Assembly (NCBI GenBank): GCA_002298915.1 | Contig: DBML01000001.1 | Coordinates: 186,001-250,000, forward strand | Reading direction: 5' to 3' | Source: Clostridium sp. UBA699 | Lineage (GTDB): Bacteria; Bacillota; Clostridia; Clostridiales; Clostridiaceae | DNA: 64,000 nt | Part shown: one piece after another, positions 43,679 through 51,972 of the stretch | How the letters are laid out: every line of letters begins with the position of its first letter | Numbering within the stretch: position 1 is the first letter of the stretch | Position numbers and translations under genes: made by a program | The notes under the pieces: model-generated | The model's database searches: none | Seen by the model: the letters and a program-made list of their open reading frames with translations, nothing else | What the model was told of the DNA's origin: nothing

Positions 43679-43828
43679 TAACGTTTTCAGCCCAGCCGGG
43701 GGTATTGAATTATTTTTCGAAATGACTTACAATGTAAACAGTTGAAAAAAAGCGAAAAGAATACGAATTGCAGGCAACGGCGTCTGAAATAAGGAAGTTC
43801 CACTTCCTCTATTTCCAGACGTTTTTTT
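43679..43828 (+). promoter_or_regulatory. Second ANTAR-type leader, upstream of the extended glutamine synthetase
   Basis: TTGAAT (43705) and TACAAT (43728) are 17 bases apart. CAGGC-AACGGC-GTCTG (43771-43786) is a perfect five-base-pair hairpin with a hexaloop having A at 1 and G at 4. GTCTGAAAT then pairs with ATTTCCAGAC in a terminator ending at 43820 with seven T. Promoter, hairpin and flanking blocks (ACGTTTTCAGCC upstream, ACAATGTAAACAG at the start) are nearly the same as in the amt leader, so the two are paralogous control elements. Confidence 0.72.
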
Positions 43829-43882
43829 GTTTTTATGCGATCGTATGACTGCTGAAATATTCGTTTATTTAGGAGGTTAATC

Positions 43883-45781
43883 ATGTACAAAGACTTAATC
43901 TACGTTCTGCCAAAAGAAAGCCATTCAGAGGACTACCTCAAAAAATGCCTGCAGGATCATCCTGAAATAAGGTTCGTCTCACTTGTAGGTGTCGACCTGT
44001 CTGGAAACAGCACTGACGAAAAAATCCCTGTGAAGATATTCCTTGACGACGTTCAGGGCTTCCTTGAGGGGGGCGTGCAGACGGACGGCTCATCGGTCGT
44101 GCTGCCGGGAATAGCTACGATAAACAATGCCAAGGTCGACATGATCGTTGATGCTGACGTCGACTGGGTAATAGACTACAACTTCGAGAACATAGATCCA
44201 GAGACAGGCAAGCCTGTGGGTACGCTCAGGATGCCTTGCTTCCTGAGACATGACGGCGAGGCTGTCGATTCAAGGTGCATCCTCAAGAACTCCGTTGACT
44301 ACCTCAAGGATACCCTCTGGAACCTATTCGAGAAGAAGCCTGCAGCCCTGGCTTCCATCGGCGTCAAGCTGGAGGAGATAGAAGACATAGTAGACACGGT
44401 GGCTACAGAGCTTGAGTTCTGGGTAAAGACCCCTAACGACAAGACGGAGGTGGAGGAGCTTTCAACCTCCCAGGTCCTTCAGGAGCAGTACTGGACAAGG
44501 ACAAAGGGGGCTGTGAGGACAGCCCTTGAGCAGACGCTCACCATGATGGAAGCTTACGGGCTCGAGCCTGAGATGGGGCACAAGGAGGTCGGCGGAGTAA
44601 AGGCAAAGCTTGACCAGTCGGGAAACTACACCCATGTAATGGAGCAGCTCGAGGTTGACTGGAAATACTCAACGAGCGTGCAGTCGGCTGACAACGAGAT
44701 GATGGCGAAAGCAATAGTCCACGAGACGTTCAGAAGAAACGGCCTCGACGTGACATTCCTAGCCAAGCCGATAGACGGAGTTGCAGGAAGCGGAGAGCAC
44801 ACCCACTTCAGCATAGCGCTCAAGCTCAAGAACGGAAAGAGGGTTAACCTCTTCGCTCCGACAAAGAGCCACTTCATGAGCATATTCGGGTACGCATCGA
44901 TAATGGGAGTCCTGAAAAACTACGAGGTGATCAACCCGTTCGTTTCGTCTACAAACGACTCCCTGAGAAGGCTCAAGCCCGGCTTCGAGGCTCCAGTATG
45001 CATAGTCACATCCCTCGGGCACACCGTCGACGTTCCTTCAAGGAACAGGACAATACTTGCGGGGCTAATAAGGGATATGAACAACCCTCTCGCTACAAGG
45101 TTCGAGCTAAGGGCGCCAAACCCGCACACAAACACCTACCTCGCAGTCGCGGCGCTGTTCATGGCGATGGCTGACGGCATAAAATACGCCCTTGAGAACG
45201 ACAAGACAGAGGACGAGCTGCTGGCAGAGCTTTCAAAGAAGCCAGGGGAAGCTGCGGAGTACCTGGAGAAGGACAGAGCATACAGGAGCGAGGAGGACGT
45301 TTTCGAAGACTACTCAGACGAAGAGAGGGCGGCGTTCTTCGGCAAGGCTCCTGCCACGGTCTACGAAAACCTCAGCGCCTTCGACAAATATCCTGAGAAG
45401 GCGGCGGTGCTCAAGGAGGGGGGAGTCCTTACAGACAAGCTGATTGAAAGCTTCAGGATGGCGACCATGAAGAAGTGGCTAGTAGAGATAAACAACAGGA
45501 TCATCAACACATATTCTGACGAGATCAGGGGGTACAAGATGATCCACAAAGCGGACAAAGCGCTTGACCTGGACGTTGCCAACTGGATGAAGATAAGCGA
45601 GCTGAGGATCTACCTCATGAAGGACACATACTCGACAAAGAGCCTATTCACCAGGATTAAGGATGCGACGGAAGCAGGGGACTACAACGCCGTATCAGAG
45701 CTTCAGCTTGAGCTTGACGCGAAGATCAGGGAGCTCAGAGAGCTTTACTCGGCTTACACAAAAAATTTGCTGGATATCTAA
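43883..45781 (+). CDS. Glutamine synthetase family protein with C-terminal extension
   Basis: A 632-residue glutamine synthetase homologue. The beta-grasp domain includes GGVQTDGSSVVLPG near residue 65; catalytic blocks GSGEHTHFSIAL near 300, NDSLRRLKPGFEAP near 352 and APNPHTNTYLAVAALF near 410 align with ammonia-, ATP- and glutamate-binding regions. The last 190 or so residues form an extra helical domain. It is longer than type I enzymes (about 445) and shorter than typical type III (about 700), and I read it as a distinct clostridial class. It has its own ANTAR-type leader. True glutamine synthesis is likely, but another gamma-glutamyl ligase activity cannot be excluded. Confidence 0.8.
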   Translation: MYKDLIYVLPKESHSEDYLKKCLQDHPEIRFVSLVGVDLSGNSTDEKIPVKIFLDDVQGFLEGGVQTDGSSVVLPGIATINNAKVDMIVDADVDWVIDYNFENIDPETGKPVGTLRMPCFLRHDGEAVDSRCILKNSVDYLKDTLWNLFEKKPAALASIGVKLEEIEDIVDTVATELEFWVKTPNDKTEVEELSTSQVLQEQYWTRTKGAVRTALEQTLTMMEAYGLEPEMGHKEVGGVKAKLDQSGNYTHVMEQLEVDWKYSTSVQSADNEMMAKAIVHETFRRNGLDVTFLAKPIDGVAGSGEHTHFSIALKLKNGKRVNLFAPTKSHFMSIFGYASIMGVLKNYEVINPFVSSTNDSLRRLKPGFEAPVCIVTSLGHTVDVPSRNRTILAGLIRDMNNPLATRFELRAPNPHTNTYLAVAALFMAMADGIKYALENDKTEDELLAELSKKPGEAAEYLEKDRAYRSEEDVFEDYSDEERAAFFGKAPATVYENLSAFDKYPEKAAVLKEGGVLTDKLIESFRMATMKKWLVEINNRIINTYSDEIRGYKMIHKADKALDLDVANWMKISELRIYLMKDTYSTKSLFTRIKDATEAGDYNAVSELQLELDAKIRELRELYSAYTKNLLDI

Positions 45782-45842
45782 AACCACATCCCGGTGATAT
45801 GGTATAATTATCAAAAAAAGCAGACGACGAGGAGGAGAAACG

Positions 45843-46205
45843 ATGACTCAGAAGCTGAAAAGATTTGATATCATCATAGCGCCGGGAAAATTCGAGGACC
45901 TGAGGGACGCGCTCAGGGAAATCGGTGTAGGGGGGATGACCGTTACAAAGGTGACGGGATGCGGGATGCAGAGAGGCCGCATAGAATATTACCGGGGAGA
46001 GGTCGCTTTTACGAACCTGCTGCATAAGCTTAAGGTCGAAGTGATCGTAAGCGCAGACGAGGAGGAAAACGTCATCAGGGCGGCAAAGAAAGCTCTTTAC
46101 ACAGGAAAATCAGGAGACGGCAAGATATTCGTCTACGATGTGGCCAACGTCATCAGGATCAGCAACGGCGCGGAAGGTCTGGATGCGCTGCAGTACGACA
46201 AATAG
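45843..46205 (+). CDS. glnB: Second PII family protein
   Basis: A 120-residue PII protein about half identical by eye to the amt-linked copy. GCGMQRGRIEYYRGEV begins the T-loop and GDGKIFVYDVANVIRISNG ends the core. Again the modifiable tyrosine position is absent. It lies between two glutamine synthetase genes, so it may control one or both synthetases rather than the ammonium channel. A TATAAT-like element (GGTATAATTATC) precedes it at about 45800. Confidence 0.88.
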   Translation: MTQKLKRFDIIIAPGKFEDLRDALREIGVGGMTVTKVTGCGMQRGRIEYYRGEVAFTNLLHKLKVEVIVSADEEENVIRAAKKALYTGKSGDGKIFVYDVANVIRISNGAEGLDALQYDK

Positions 46206-46230
46206 ATTTGTGCCAGAGGAAGGGGAAAAC

Positions 46231-47565
46231 ATGAACTATCAGAATAACAAAGAAGAACTAATTACTAAAGTAGAGGAGCTGGATATAGAATTCATCCACC
46301 TTCAGTTCACGGACATCGTCGGAATCATGAAGGACGTCACCATCACGGTCGAGCAGCTTGAAAAAGCCCTCGACAACAGGATAATGTTCGACGGCTCATC
46401 CATCGACGGCTTTGTAAGGATAGAGGAATCCGACATGTACCTCATTCCGGACCTGACCACCTTCGCTGTGTTCCCCTGGACGAACTTCCAAAAGGAAGCC
46501 AGGCTCATATGCGACGTGTACAAGATGGACGGGACGCCGTTTGAAGGCTGCCCGAGGAACACCCTCAGGAAGATGGTCAGGGAAGCAGAGGAAATGGGCT
46601 ACAAGCTGAAGGTCGGCCCCGAATGCGAATTCTTCCTGTTCAACACGGACGAAAGGGGCAACCCATCCCTGGAAACCCATGACGACGCTGGGTACTTCGA
46701 CCTGGCTCCCGTGGACCTTGGAGGCGATGCCCGAAACCAGATGATAGTCGCGCTCAAGGAGATGGGGTTCAGGATCGAAGCCTCTCACCACGAAGGCGCT
46801 CCAGGACAGCACGAGATAGATTTCGAATACGATGACGCGCTAAAGACTGCCGACAACATCATGACTTTCAAGATGGTTGTAAGGATCATAGCGCAGAGGA
46901 ACGGCCTGCATGCAACGTTCATGCCTAAGCCTAAAATCGGGGTCAACGGCTCAGGCATGCACCTGAACCTGTCCCTTTCCGACCTTGATGACAGGAACGT
47001 ATTCAACGACCGGGAGGACGAGCTGAAGCTATCGGAGACAGCTTACCACTTCCTCGGCGGTTTGATGGAGCATGCAAAATCTTTCACGGCCCTCACCAAC
47101 CCGACTGTGAACTCCTACAAGAGGCTCGTGCCAGGCTACGAGGCGCCTGTAGCGATCGCCTGGTCGGCCAGCAACAGGAGCCCCCTCATCAGGATCCCTG
47201 CGGAGAGGGGAGAGGCCACTAGGATAGAGCTCAGAAGCCCAGATCCTTCCGCCAACCCTTACCTGGCGCTCACCGCCACTCTTAAGGCGGGGCTTGACGG
47301 GATCGTGAACAAAATCGTCCCGCCAGAGCAGGTAACCGGAAACATCTACGAGATGGAAGCCGTTGAGATCGAGGAGAGAGGGATAGACAGGCTTCCTATG
47401 AACCTTTACCAGGCTATTCAGGAGCTGTCAAAGGATGAGGCCATCAAGTCGGCGCTCGGGGAACACGTCTACACAAGGGTGGTAAGCGCCGCCAAGTATG
47501 AATGGAAGGAATATTCCAAGTATGTGTCCCAGTGGGAACTGGACAGGTACCTTAGGAAATATTAA
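46231..47565 (+). CDS. glnA: Glutamine synthetase, type I
   Basis: A 444-residue GSI. IMFDGSSIDGF near residue 52 forms the subunit-interface active site loop; GPECEFFLF near 130, NGSGMHLNLSL near 248, NPTVNSYKRLVPGYEAP near 290 and SPDPSANPYLAL near 344 are the standard signatures. Size and the lack of an obvious adenylylation insertion suit the GSI-alpha class of Firmicutes, regulated by feedback. The ATG at 46231 is 25 bases after the second PII gene and the ANTAR gene follows three bases after the stop. Confidence 0.95.
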   Translation: MNYQNNKEELITKVEELDIEFIHLQFTDIVGIMKDVTITVEQLEKALDNRIMFDGSSIDGFVRIEESDMYLIPDLTTFAVFPWTNFQKEARLICDVYKMDGTPFEGCPRNTLRKMVREAEEMGYKLKVGPECEFFLFNTDERGNPSLETHDDAGYFDLAPVDLGGDARNQMIVALKEMGFRIEASHHEGAPGQHEIDFEYDDALKTADNIMTFKMVVRIIAQRNGLHATFMPKPKIGVNGSGMHLNLSLSDLDDRNVFNDREDELKLSETAYHFLGGLMEHAKSFTALTNPTVNSYKRLVPGYEAPVAIAWSASNRSPLIRIPAERGEATRIELRSPDPSANPYLALTATLKAGLDGIVNKIVPPEQVTGNIYEMEAVEIEERGIDRLPMNLYQAIQELSKDEAIKSALGEHVYTRVVSAAKYEWKEYSKYVSQWELDRYLRKY

Positions 47566-47568
47566 GCG

Positions 47569-48138
47569 ATGAATACTTGTAAGATAGTTGTTGCTGACAG
47601 TGACAGTAAAAGCAGAGAGGTTATTTGCGGCTTCCTGAAGAAGAAGGGATACCTGGTTTACACTGCTGCGGACAACAGCAGCGCGCTCAGAGTCAGCAGA
47701 AGCATAATGCCCCACCTGGTTATCATGGATGTCAACCTGGTGGGAGGCAATGCTTACAAGACGGGGCGTATAATAGAGGACGACAACATATCTAGCGTCG
47801 TATTCACTACGAACAAGCTCGACGGCTTTTTCTACGACAGGCTCAAGACCATGAACATCTACGCATACGTGGTCAAGCCGGTGAACCTGGAGCAGCTGCA
47901 TCAGACGGTTGAATTCAGCATCAACAATGTCAACAGGCTGAACGAGCTGAAGACTAAGATCGAGCAGCTTGAAACCTCGCTCAAGAACAGGAAGAAGCTG
48001 GACAGGGCAAAGGGCATCGTCATGAAGATGCTAAACGTATCCGAGGACGAGGCATACGGCTATCTGAGGAAGAAGAGCATGGACATGTGCGTATCGATAG
48101 ATGTGGTGGCTGAAAAGATATTGAAAAAGTACGGATAG
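47569..48138 (+). CDS. ANTAR-domain response regulator
   Basis: A 189-residue protein: receiver domain (acidic VVADSDS near residue 9, phospho-acceptor in LVIMDVNL near 50, lysine in VVKPVN near 105), a coiled-coil linker, then the ANTAR RNA-binding domain (LDRAKGIVMKMLNVSEDEAY near 143). ANTAR proteins stabilise hexaloop hairpins that compete with terminators. Two leaders with such hairpins lie 4-6 kb upstream before amt and the extended glutamine synthetase, so these are its likely targets. No sensor kinase gene is adjacent. A comparable gene (nitR) follows glnA in solventogenic clostridia. Confidence 0.9.
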   Translation: MNTCKIVVADSDSKSREVICGFLKKKGYLVYTAADNSSALRVSRSIMPHLVIMDVNLVGGNAYKTGRIIEDDNISSVVFTTNKLDGFFYDRLKTMNIYAYVVKPVNLEQLHQTVEFSINNVNRLNELKTKIEQLETSLKNRKKLDRAKGIVMKMLNVSEDEAYGYLRKKSMDMCVSIDVVAEKILKKYG

Positions 48139-48185
48139 TTAAGAAACAATCAGGATGAGAGAGGAATACGGGCTTAATACAAAAA

Positions 48186-48241
48186 AATAAAAACGACAGC
48201 GATAGCACACATGGAAATATTGTGCTATCATTATCGTTATT
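48186..48241. terminator. Hairpin between the ANTAR gene and pyrG
   Basis: GATAGCACA pairs with TGTGCTATC, with an outer AACGA/TCGTT extension across an internal loop. The A-rich left side makes it a better terminator on the minus strand; on the plus strand it has only a weak T tail. Confidence 0.4.
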
Positions 48242-48356
48242 GGTAATTTTATAAACAGATACCCCATTATATTAGAGGGTAATTACTATTATATCAAACC
48301 TGAAGCTGTTGTCAACACTTTGTTCGAAAAAAATCGAAAACGCGGGAGGAAGATTT

Positions 48357-49958
48357 ATGAAAAATACAAAGTACATTTTTGTCACGGGGGGAGTGGTATC
48401 CTCGCTGGGGAAAGGGATAACCGCAGCATCTCTCGGAAGGTTGCTCAAGAACAGGGGGCTTAACGTTTCCATACAGAAATTCGATCCGTACCTCAACATA
48501 GATCCGGGAACGATGAGCCCCTACCAGCACGGAGAGGTTTTCGTCACTGACGACGGTGCGGAGACCGATCTGGACCTGGGCCACTACGAAAGGTTCATCG
48601 ACGAGAACCTTTCCCAGAACAGCAACGTGACCACAGGGAGGATATACTGGAGCGTCATAAGCAAGGAGAGGAAGGGCGACTACCTCGGCGGGACGGTTCA
48701 GGTCATTCCCCACATAACAAACGAAATCAAAGACAGGATCTTCAGGGTTTCAAAGGAGAGGGAGGTCGACGTTGTCATAACCGAAATCGGAGGGACTGTT
48801 GGAGATATAGAATCGCTTCCTTTCCTTGAAGCGATAAGGCAGATAAAATACGACGTGGGCGGAGAAAACGTGCTTTTCATCCATGTAACGCTGGTGCCTT
48901 TCCTAGGAAAGGCAGGCGAGCTCAAGACAAAGCCCACGCAGCACTCGGTAAAGGAGCTCAGGAGCATAGGGATACAGCCCGACATAATTGTCTGCAGGTC
49001 TGAGAAGAACCTTTCAAAGGAACTCAGGAGCAAGATCGGCCTTTTCTGCAACGTTGAGGGAAGGGCTGTGATCCAGAACCTGGACGCCGACACCCTGTAC
49101 GAGGTTCCTCTCATGCTGCACGAGGAGGGGCTGGACTCTCTCGTTTGCGAAAAGCTAAGGCTCGGCTGCGGGGAAGTGGACAACGCCAAATGGGAGGACA
49201 TGGTATACAGGATGAAAAACCTCAGTAAGCACGTCAGGATAGCGCTGGTAGGAAAGTACGTCGAGCTGCACGACGCATACCTTTCGGTCGTCGAGGCGCT
49301 CTCCCACGGCGGGCTGGCCAACGATGCAGACGTCGAGATAAAGTGGGTCAACGCTATGGACCTGGACAGAGAAAATGTTGCCGAACAGCTTTCGGACGTC
49401 GACGGCATCCTTGTTCCCGGAGGCTTCGGAACGAGGGGGATAGAAGGCAAGATCCTTGCTGTGAACTTCGCAAGGACGAACAATGTTCCGTTCCTTGGGA
49501 TATGCCTGGGCATGCAGATGGCTGTGGTTGAATTCGCAAGAAACGTGCTGGGCCTGAAGGATGCGCACACAACAGAGATCAGCCCTGAGACCTCAAGCCC
49601 GGTCATCGACCTCATGCCGGACCAGAAGGATATAGACAACCTTGGAGGCACGATGAGGCTGGGCCTCTATCCTGCGCAGCTCAAGGAGAACACCTTCGCA
49701 AGGGAGGCATACGGCAAGGAGCTTGTCTACGAGAGGCACAGGCACAGGTACGAGTTCAACAACAGCTATATGAAAGATTTCGTGCAGAACGGCATGGTCT
49801 TCTCCGGCATAAACCCAAACAAGCAGCTTGTCGAGATCGTGGAGATACCTGCCAACAGATGGTTCGTGGCAACTCAGTTCCATCCCGAGCTAAAGAGCAG
49901 GCCGAACAACCCTCATCCGCTGTTCGCAGGCTTCATCAAAGCTTCGCTCGGCGAGTGA
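48357..49958 (+). CDS. pyrG: CTP synthase
   Basis: Aminates UTP to CTP with glutamine as nitrogen donor. The 533-residue protein has the synthetase P-loop VTGGVVSSLGKG at residue 9, EIGGTVGDIESLPF near 140, and a class I glutaminase domain with GICLGMQM near 380 (catalytic cysteine) and FHPE near 505. The ATG at 48357 follows GGGAGGA. It stands alone between two hairpins. Confidence 0.96.
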   Translation: MKNTKYIFVTGGVVSSLGKGITAASLGRLLKNRGLNVSIQKFDPYLNIDPGTMSPYQHGEVFVTDDGAETDLDLGHYERFIDENLSQNSNVTTGRIYWSVISKERKGDYLGGTVQVIPHITNEIKDRIFRVSKEREVDVVITEIGGTVGDIESLPFLEAIRQIKYDVGGENVLFIHVTLVPFLGKAGELKTKPTQHSVKELRSIGIQPDIIVCRSEKNLSKELRSKIGLFCNVEGRAVIQNLDADTLYEVPLMLHEEGLDSLVCEKLRLGCGEVDNAKWEDMVYRMKNLSKHVRIALVGKYVELHDAYLSVVEALSHGGLANDADVEIKWVNAMDLDRENVAEQLSDVDGILVPGGFGTRGIEGKILAVNFARTNNVPFLGICLGMQMAVVEFARNVLGLKDAHTTEISPETSSPVIDLMPDQKDIDNLGGTMRLGLYPAQLKENTFAREAYGKELVYERHRHRYEFNNSYMKDFVQNGMVFSGINPNKQLVEIVEIPANRWFVATQFHPELKSRPNNPHPLFAGFIKASLGE

Positions 49959-49978
49959 TGTAGTGTGAGAAAACAAAA

Positions 49979-50024
49979 ACCGCTCTGTTTCGGCCAAGGA
50001 TGGCTGAGGCAGAGCGGTTTAGCT
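49979..50024. terminator. Bidirectional terminator between pyrG and the methyltransferase gene
   Basis: AAACCGCTCTG pairs with CAGAGCGGTTT, with further inner pairing (TCgGCCA with TGGCtGA). The convergent arrangement suggests it works on both strands. Confidence 0.75.
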
Positions 50025-50025
50025 T

Positions 50026-50700
50026 TTACCATACGTATGGTATGAGACGGTAAGGTGTTTTAAGGCGGTAATCTTCATAACCCTTGAGTTCCCTTGAAAG
50101 GATTTCTTCTTCGTTCCTGATCCTGAACACTGTTATTGGAAATATAAAAAGCGTAGGTATCAGTGAAAGAAAGGATCCGAGCGCCAAAGGCATGAACATG
50201 GACATCACAGCCATCCCCAGGTACATCGGATGGCGGACCACCGAGTAGGGGCCAGTCGTGATTACATTCTGCTCCTTCTCAACCTGGATGGAGGTTGAGG
50301 CATAGGAGTTTTCCCTGAAGACATAGAAAATGAAAATGTACGCCCCAAAGACGACCAGGTTCGCTGCGATGATCAGCCAGGTCGGCACCATGGACCAGTG
50401 GAAGCGGAAGTCTATCCCTGGCAGAATGAAGCCCAGATAATACAGCTTGAAATATGCGGGAGATTTTTTAAAGGTTCCTTTTTCCTGAGCCTTTGCCCTT
50501 CTTGATAAAAATTCCGGGTTGCTCTTTGCAAAGTATGCTGCCATGGACAGGGTGATCAGCGAGAAACCCGACCATAAAATCCATGCTTCCCAGAATTTGA
50601 TTGTACCTGCCGGAACGAACAGGATAATCCACATGATTGCTGCTAGCATGAAAGGAACTAGAACAGCCTTTGATTTTGATTTGCTGGTTTTGCTTTCCAA
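50026..50700 (-). CDS. Isoprenylcysteine methyltransferase-like membrane protein
   Basis: A 224-residue membrane protein with four or five helices. The C-terminal SVVRHPMYLGM motif near residue 155 and NEEEILSRELKGYEDY near 196 are typical of the ICMT/PEMT superfamily, which methylates lipids, protein ends or small molecules with S-adenosylmethionine. The bacterial substrate is unknown. It is transcribed with the upstream MerR-type regulator gene 22 bases away, which may respond to the same compound. Confidence 0.82.
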   Translation of the reverse strand: MESKTSKSKSKAVLVPFMLAAIMWIILFVPAGTIKFWEAWILWSGFSLITLSMAAYFAKSNPEFLSRRAKAQEKGTFKKSPAYFKLYYLGFILPGIDFRFHWSMVPTWLIIAANLVVFGAYIFIFYVFRENSYASTSIQVEKEQNVITTGPYSVVRHPMYLGMAVMSMFMPLALGSFLSLIPTLFIFPITVFRIRNEEEILSRELKGYEDYRLKTPYRLIPYVW

Positions 50701-50721
50701 AATAATTCCCCTTTCTTTATT

Positions 50722-51510
50722 CTAAGGTCTGTAATTGAGGTATTTCTGTATCAGCTGCTTGTGCTTCATCTGGGCAGGAGAGCGGACATCCTTTGCCATC
50801 TCGTTGAACAGGCTTTCATACGTTTCCCCGAAGCCGGTGCGGTCACACAGCATCTCCTTAAGAAATGGTATGCTCTTGATGAATTCCGCTCCTTCACGGG
50901 CAAGCTTCTCAACCTCAGGATCATGTTCAGACATATCCTTCAGTCGGGCGAAACGCTTTCCGAAATCCACAGCTGTCCTGTACTGCTCGGGATGCGATCT
51001 GAAATATTCAGTGAGCTTGCTGAAATTCTCCTTGTGATCCTCTCCCCAGTGGAAGTCTTCGAGCATGCCGAAGATGCTTCGGTGGTGTTCAAAATTCTCG
51101 GCCTGTTCCGGTTCCAGCAGCTCCTCCACCATCTGAAACGCTTCGGAATTGAAGGGAGGTTTTCCGAGCATCGGCTGCTGCTTCAGCAACGCATCTATCC
51201 TGGAAAGCTGGTCTTCGATTGCTTTCTTTTCCTTAAGAAGCTCATCCTGAAGAGACCTCAGGACTTCGCTCAAGCTGGCATCGTCACCTGAATCCCCCAG
51301 CATTTTCTTTATCTGCTGCAGGTCGAGGCCCAGGCTTTTAAGATGCCTGATCATCCTCATCCGGGAAAGCTCCTCTGCCCCGTACAGGCGGTAGCCGCCA
51401 GCCGAACGCTTCGGTTCAGGCAGCAAGCCGATCTTGTGGTAGTACAAAACGGTCTTAAGCGTGCTCCTGGTCAGTTTGACAAAATCACTTATTTTGATCC
51501 GATTATCCAT
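50722..51510 (-). CDS. MerR family transcriptional regulator
   Basis: A 262-residue regulator. The first 70 residues are the MerR helix-turn-helix and wing (VKLTRSTLKTVLYYHKIGLL near 11, YGAEELSRMRMIRHLKSLG near 44), followed by a coiled coil (about 85-115) and a helical effector domain of about 140 residues with no visible ligand motif. Cysteine pairs of metal-sensing members are absent, so an organic ligand is likelier. Upstream, CTCCACCCTAAGGGTGGAG (about 51537-51555) is an inverted repeat in a suitable operator position. Confidence 0.85.
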   Translation of the reverse strand: MDNRIKISDFVKLTRSTLKTVLYYHKIGLLPEPKRSAGGYRLYGAEELSRMRMIRHLKSLGLDLQQIKKMLGDSGDDASLSEVLRSLQDELLKEKKAIEDQLSRIDALLKQQPMLGKPPFNSEAFQMVEELLEPEQAENFEHHRSIFGMLEDFHWGEDHKENFSKLTEYFRSHPEQYRTAVDFGKRFARLKDMSEHDPEVEKLAREGAEFIKSIPFLKEMLCDRTGFGETYESLFNEMAKDVRSPAQMKHKQLIQKYLNYRP

Positions 51511-51625
51511 CTCAATCCTCCTAAGTATATTTTAAACTCCACCCTAAGGGTGGAGTCAAATGTTTTTCATTTAATGATTGAGCAAAAACAGGATTATGTC
51601 AAGTGCGTGAAAAATTAATCATTCA

Positions 51626-51654
51626 TTGAAGTGTTTAAAAGGGTGTTGTATAAT
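51626..51654 (+). promoter_or_regulatory. Promoter for the glycine riboswitch and lipB-lipA
   Basis: TTGAAG (51626) and consensus TATAAT (51649) with exactly 17 bases between. Confidence 0.7.
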
Positions 51655-51683
51655 GTTATCAAATGAATAGAGTCCAGTTGACA

Positions 51684-51908
51684 ATAGCGAGAGATATCCT
51701 AAGGATAGCCGAAGAAGCAATGTAAGAATATGCGGTTTTTACAGAAACTTTCAGGCAAAAGGATCGTTATTGGATGGAACTTTGGAGAGACCGCCACGTG
51801 CGGCACCGTAGGAGAAATGCATTGCATATGCTGAAGCTCTCAGGTAAAAACACAAAGGAACAAGAAGGCAGCTATTACAGCCATGCCCTCGTGTTCCTTT
51901 TTTTCAGG
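51684..51908 (+). promoter_or_regulatory. Tandem glycine riboswitch with terminator, upstream of lipB
   Basis: Two aptamer-like units follow each other. The first (about 51684-51766) has GCGAGAGA, GCCGAAGAAGCAA and CTTTCAGGCAAAAGG; the second (about 51778-51856) has GGAGAGACCGC, GGCACCG and GCTCTCAGGTAAAA. These are the conserved gcvT-motif elements. AAGGAACAAG downstream pairs imperfectly with CTCGTGTTCCTT before eight T (51892-51905), forming the expression platform. Glycine should favour read-through into lipB-lipA, whose products make the lipoyl group needed by the glycine cleavage H protein. Confidence 0.85.
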
Positions 51909-51972
51909 CAAAAAGCTGCTTAAACCCATCTGACGCAGGCAGATGTTCAATAATTAGAAAGGGGATGTTGTT

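Noticed and set aside
48240..48356. CTP-sensing attenuator of pyrG
   Set aside because: No G-run at a plausible transcription start and no clear terminator between promoter and gene; the hairpin upstream belongs to the previous gene or the opposite strand.
51750..51766. CAGGCAA at this place as a third ANTAR hairpin
   Set aside because: It is part of the first glycine aptamer and does not form the CAGGC-hexaloop-GTCTG hairpin.
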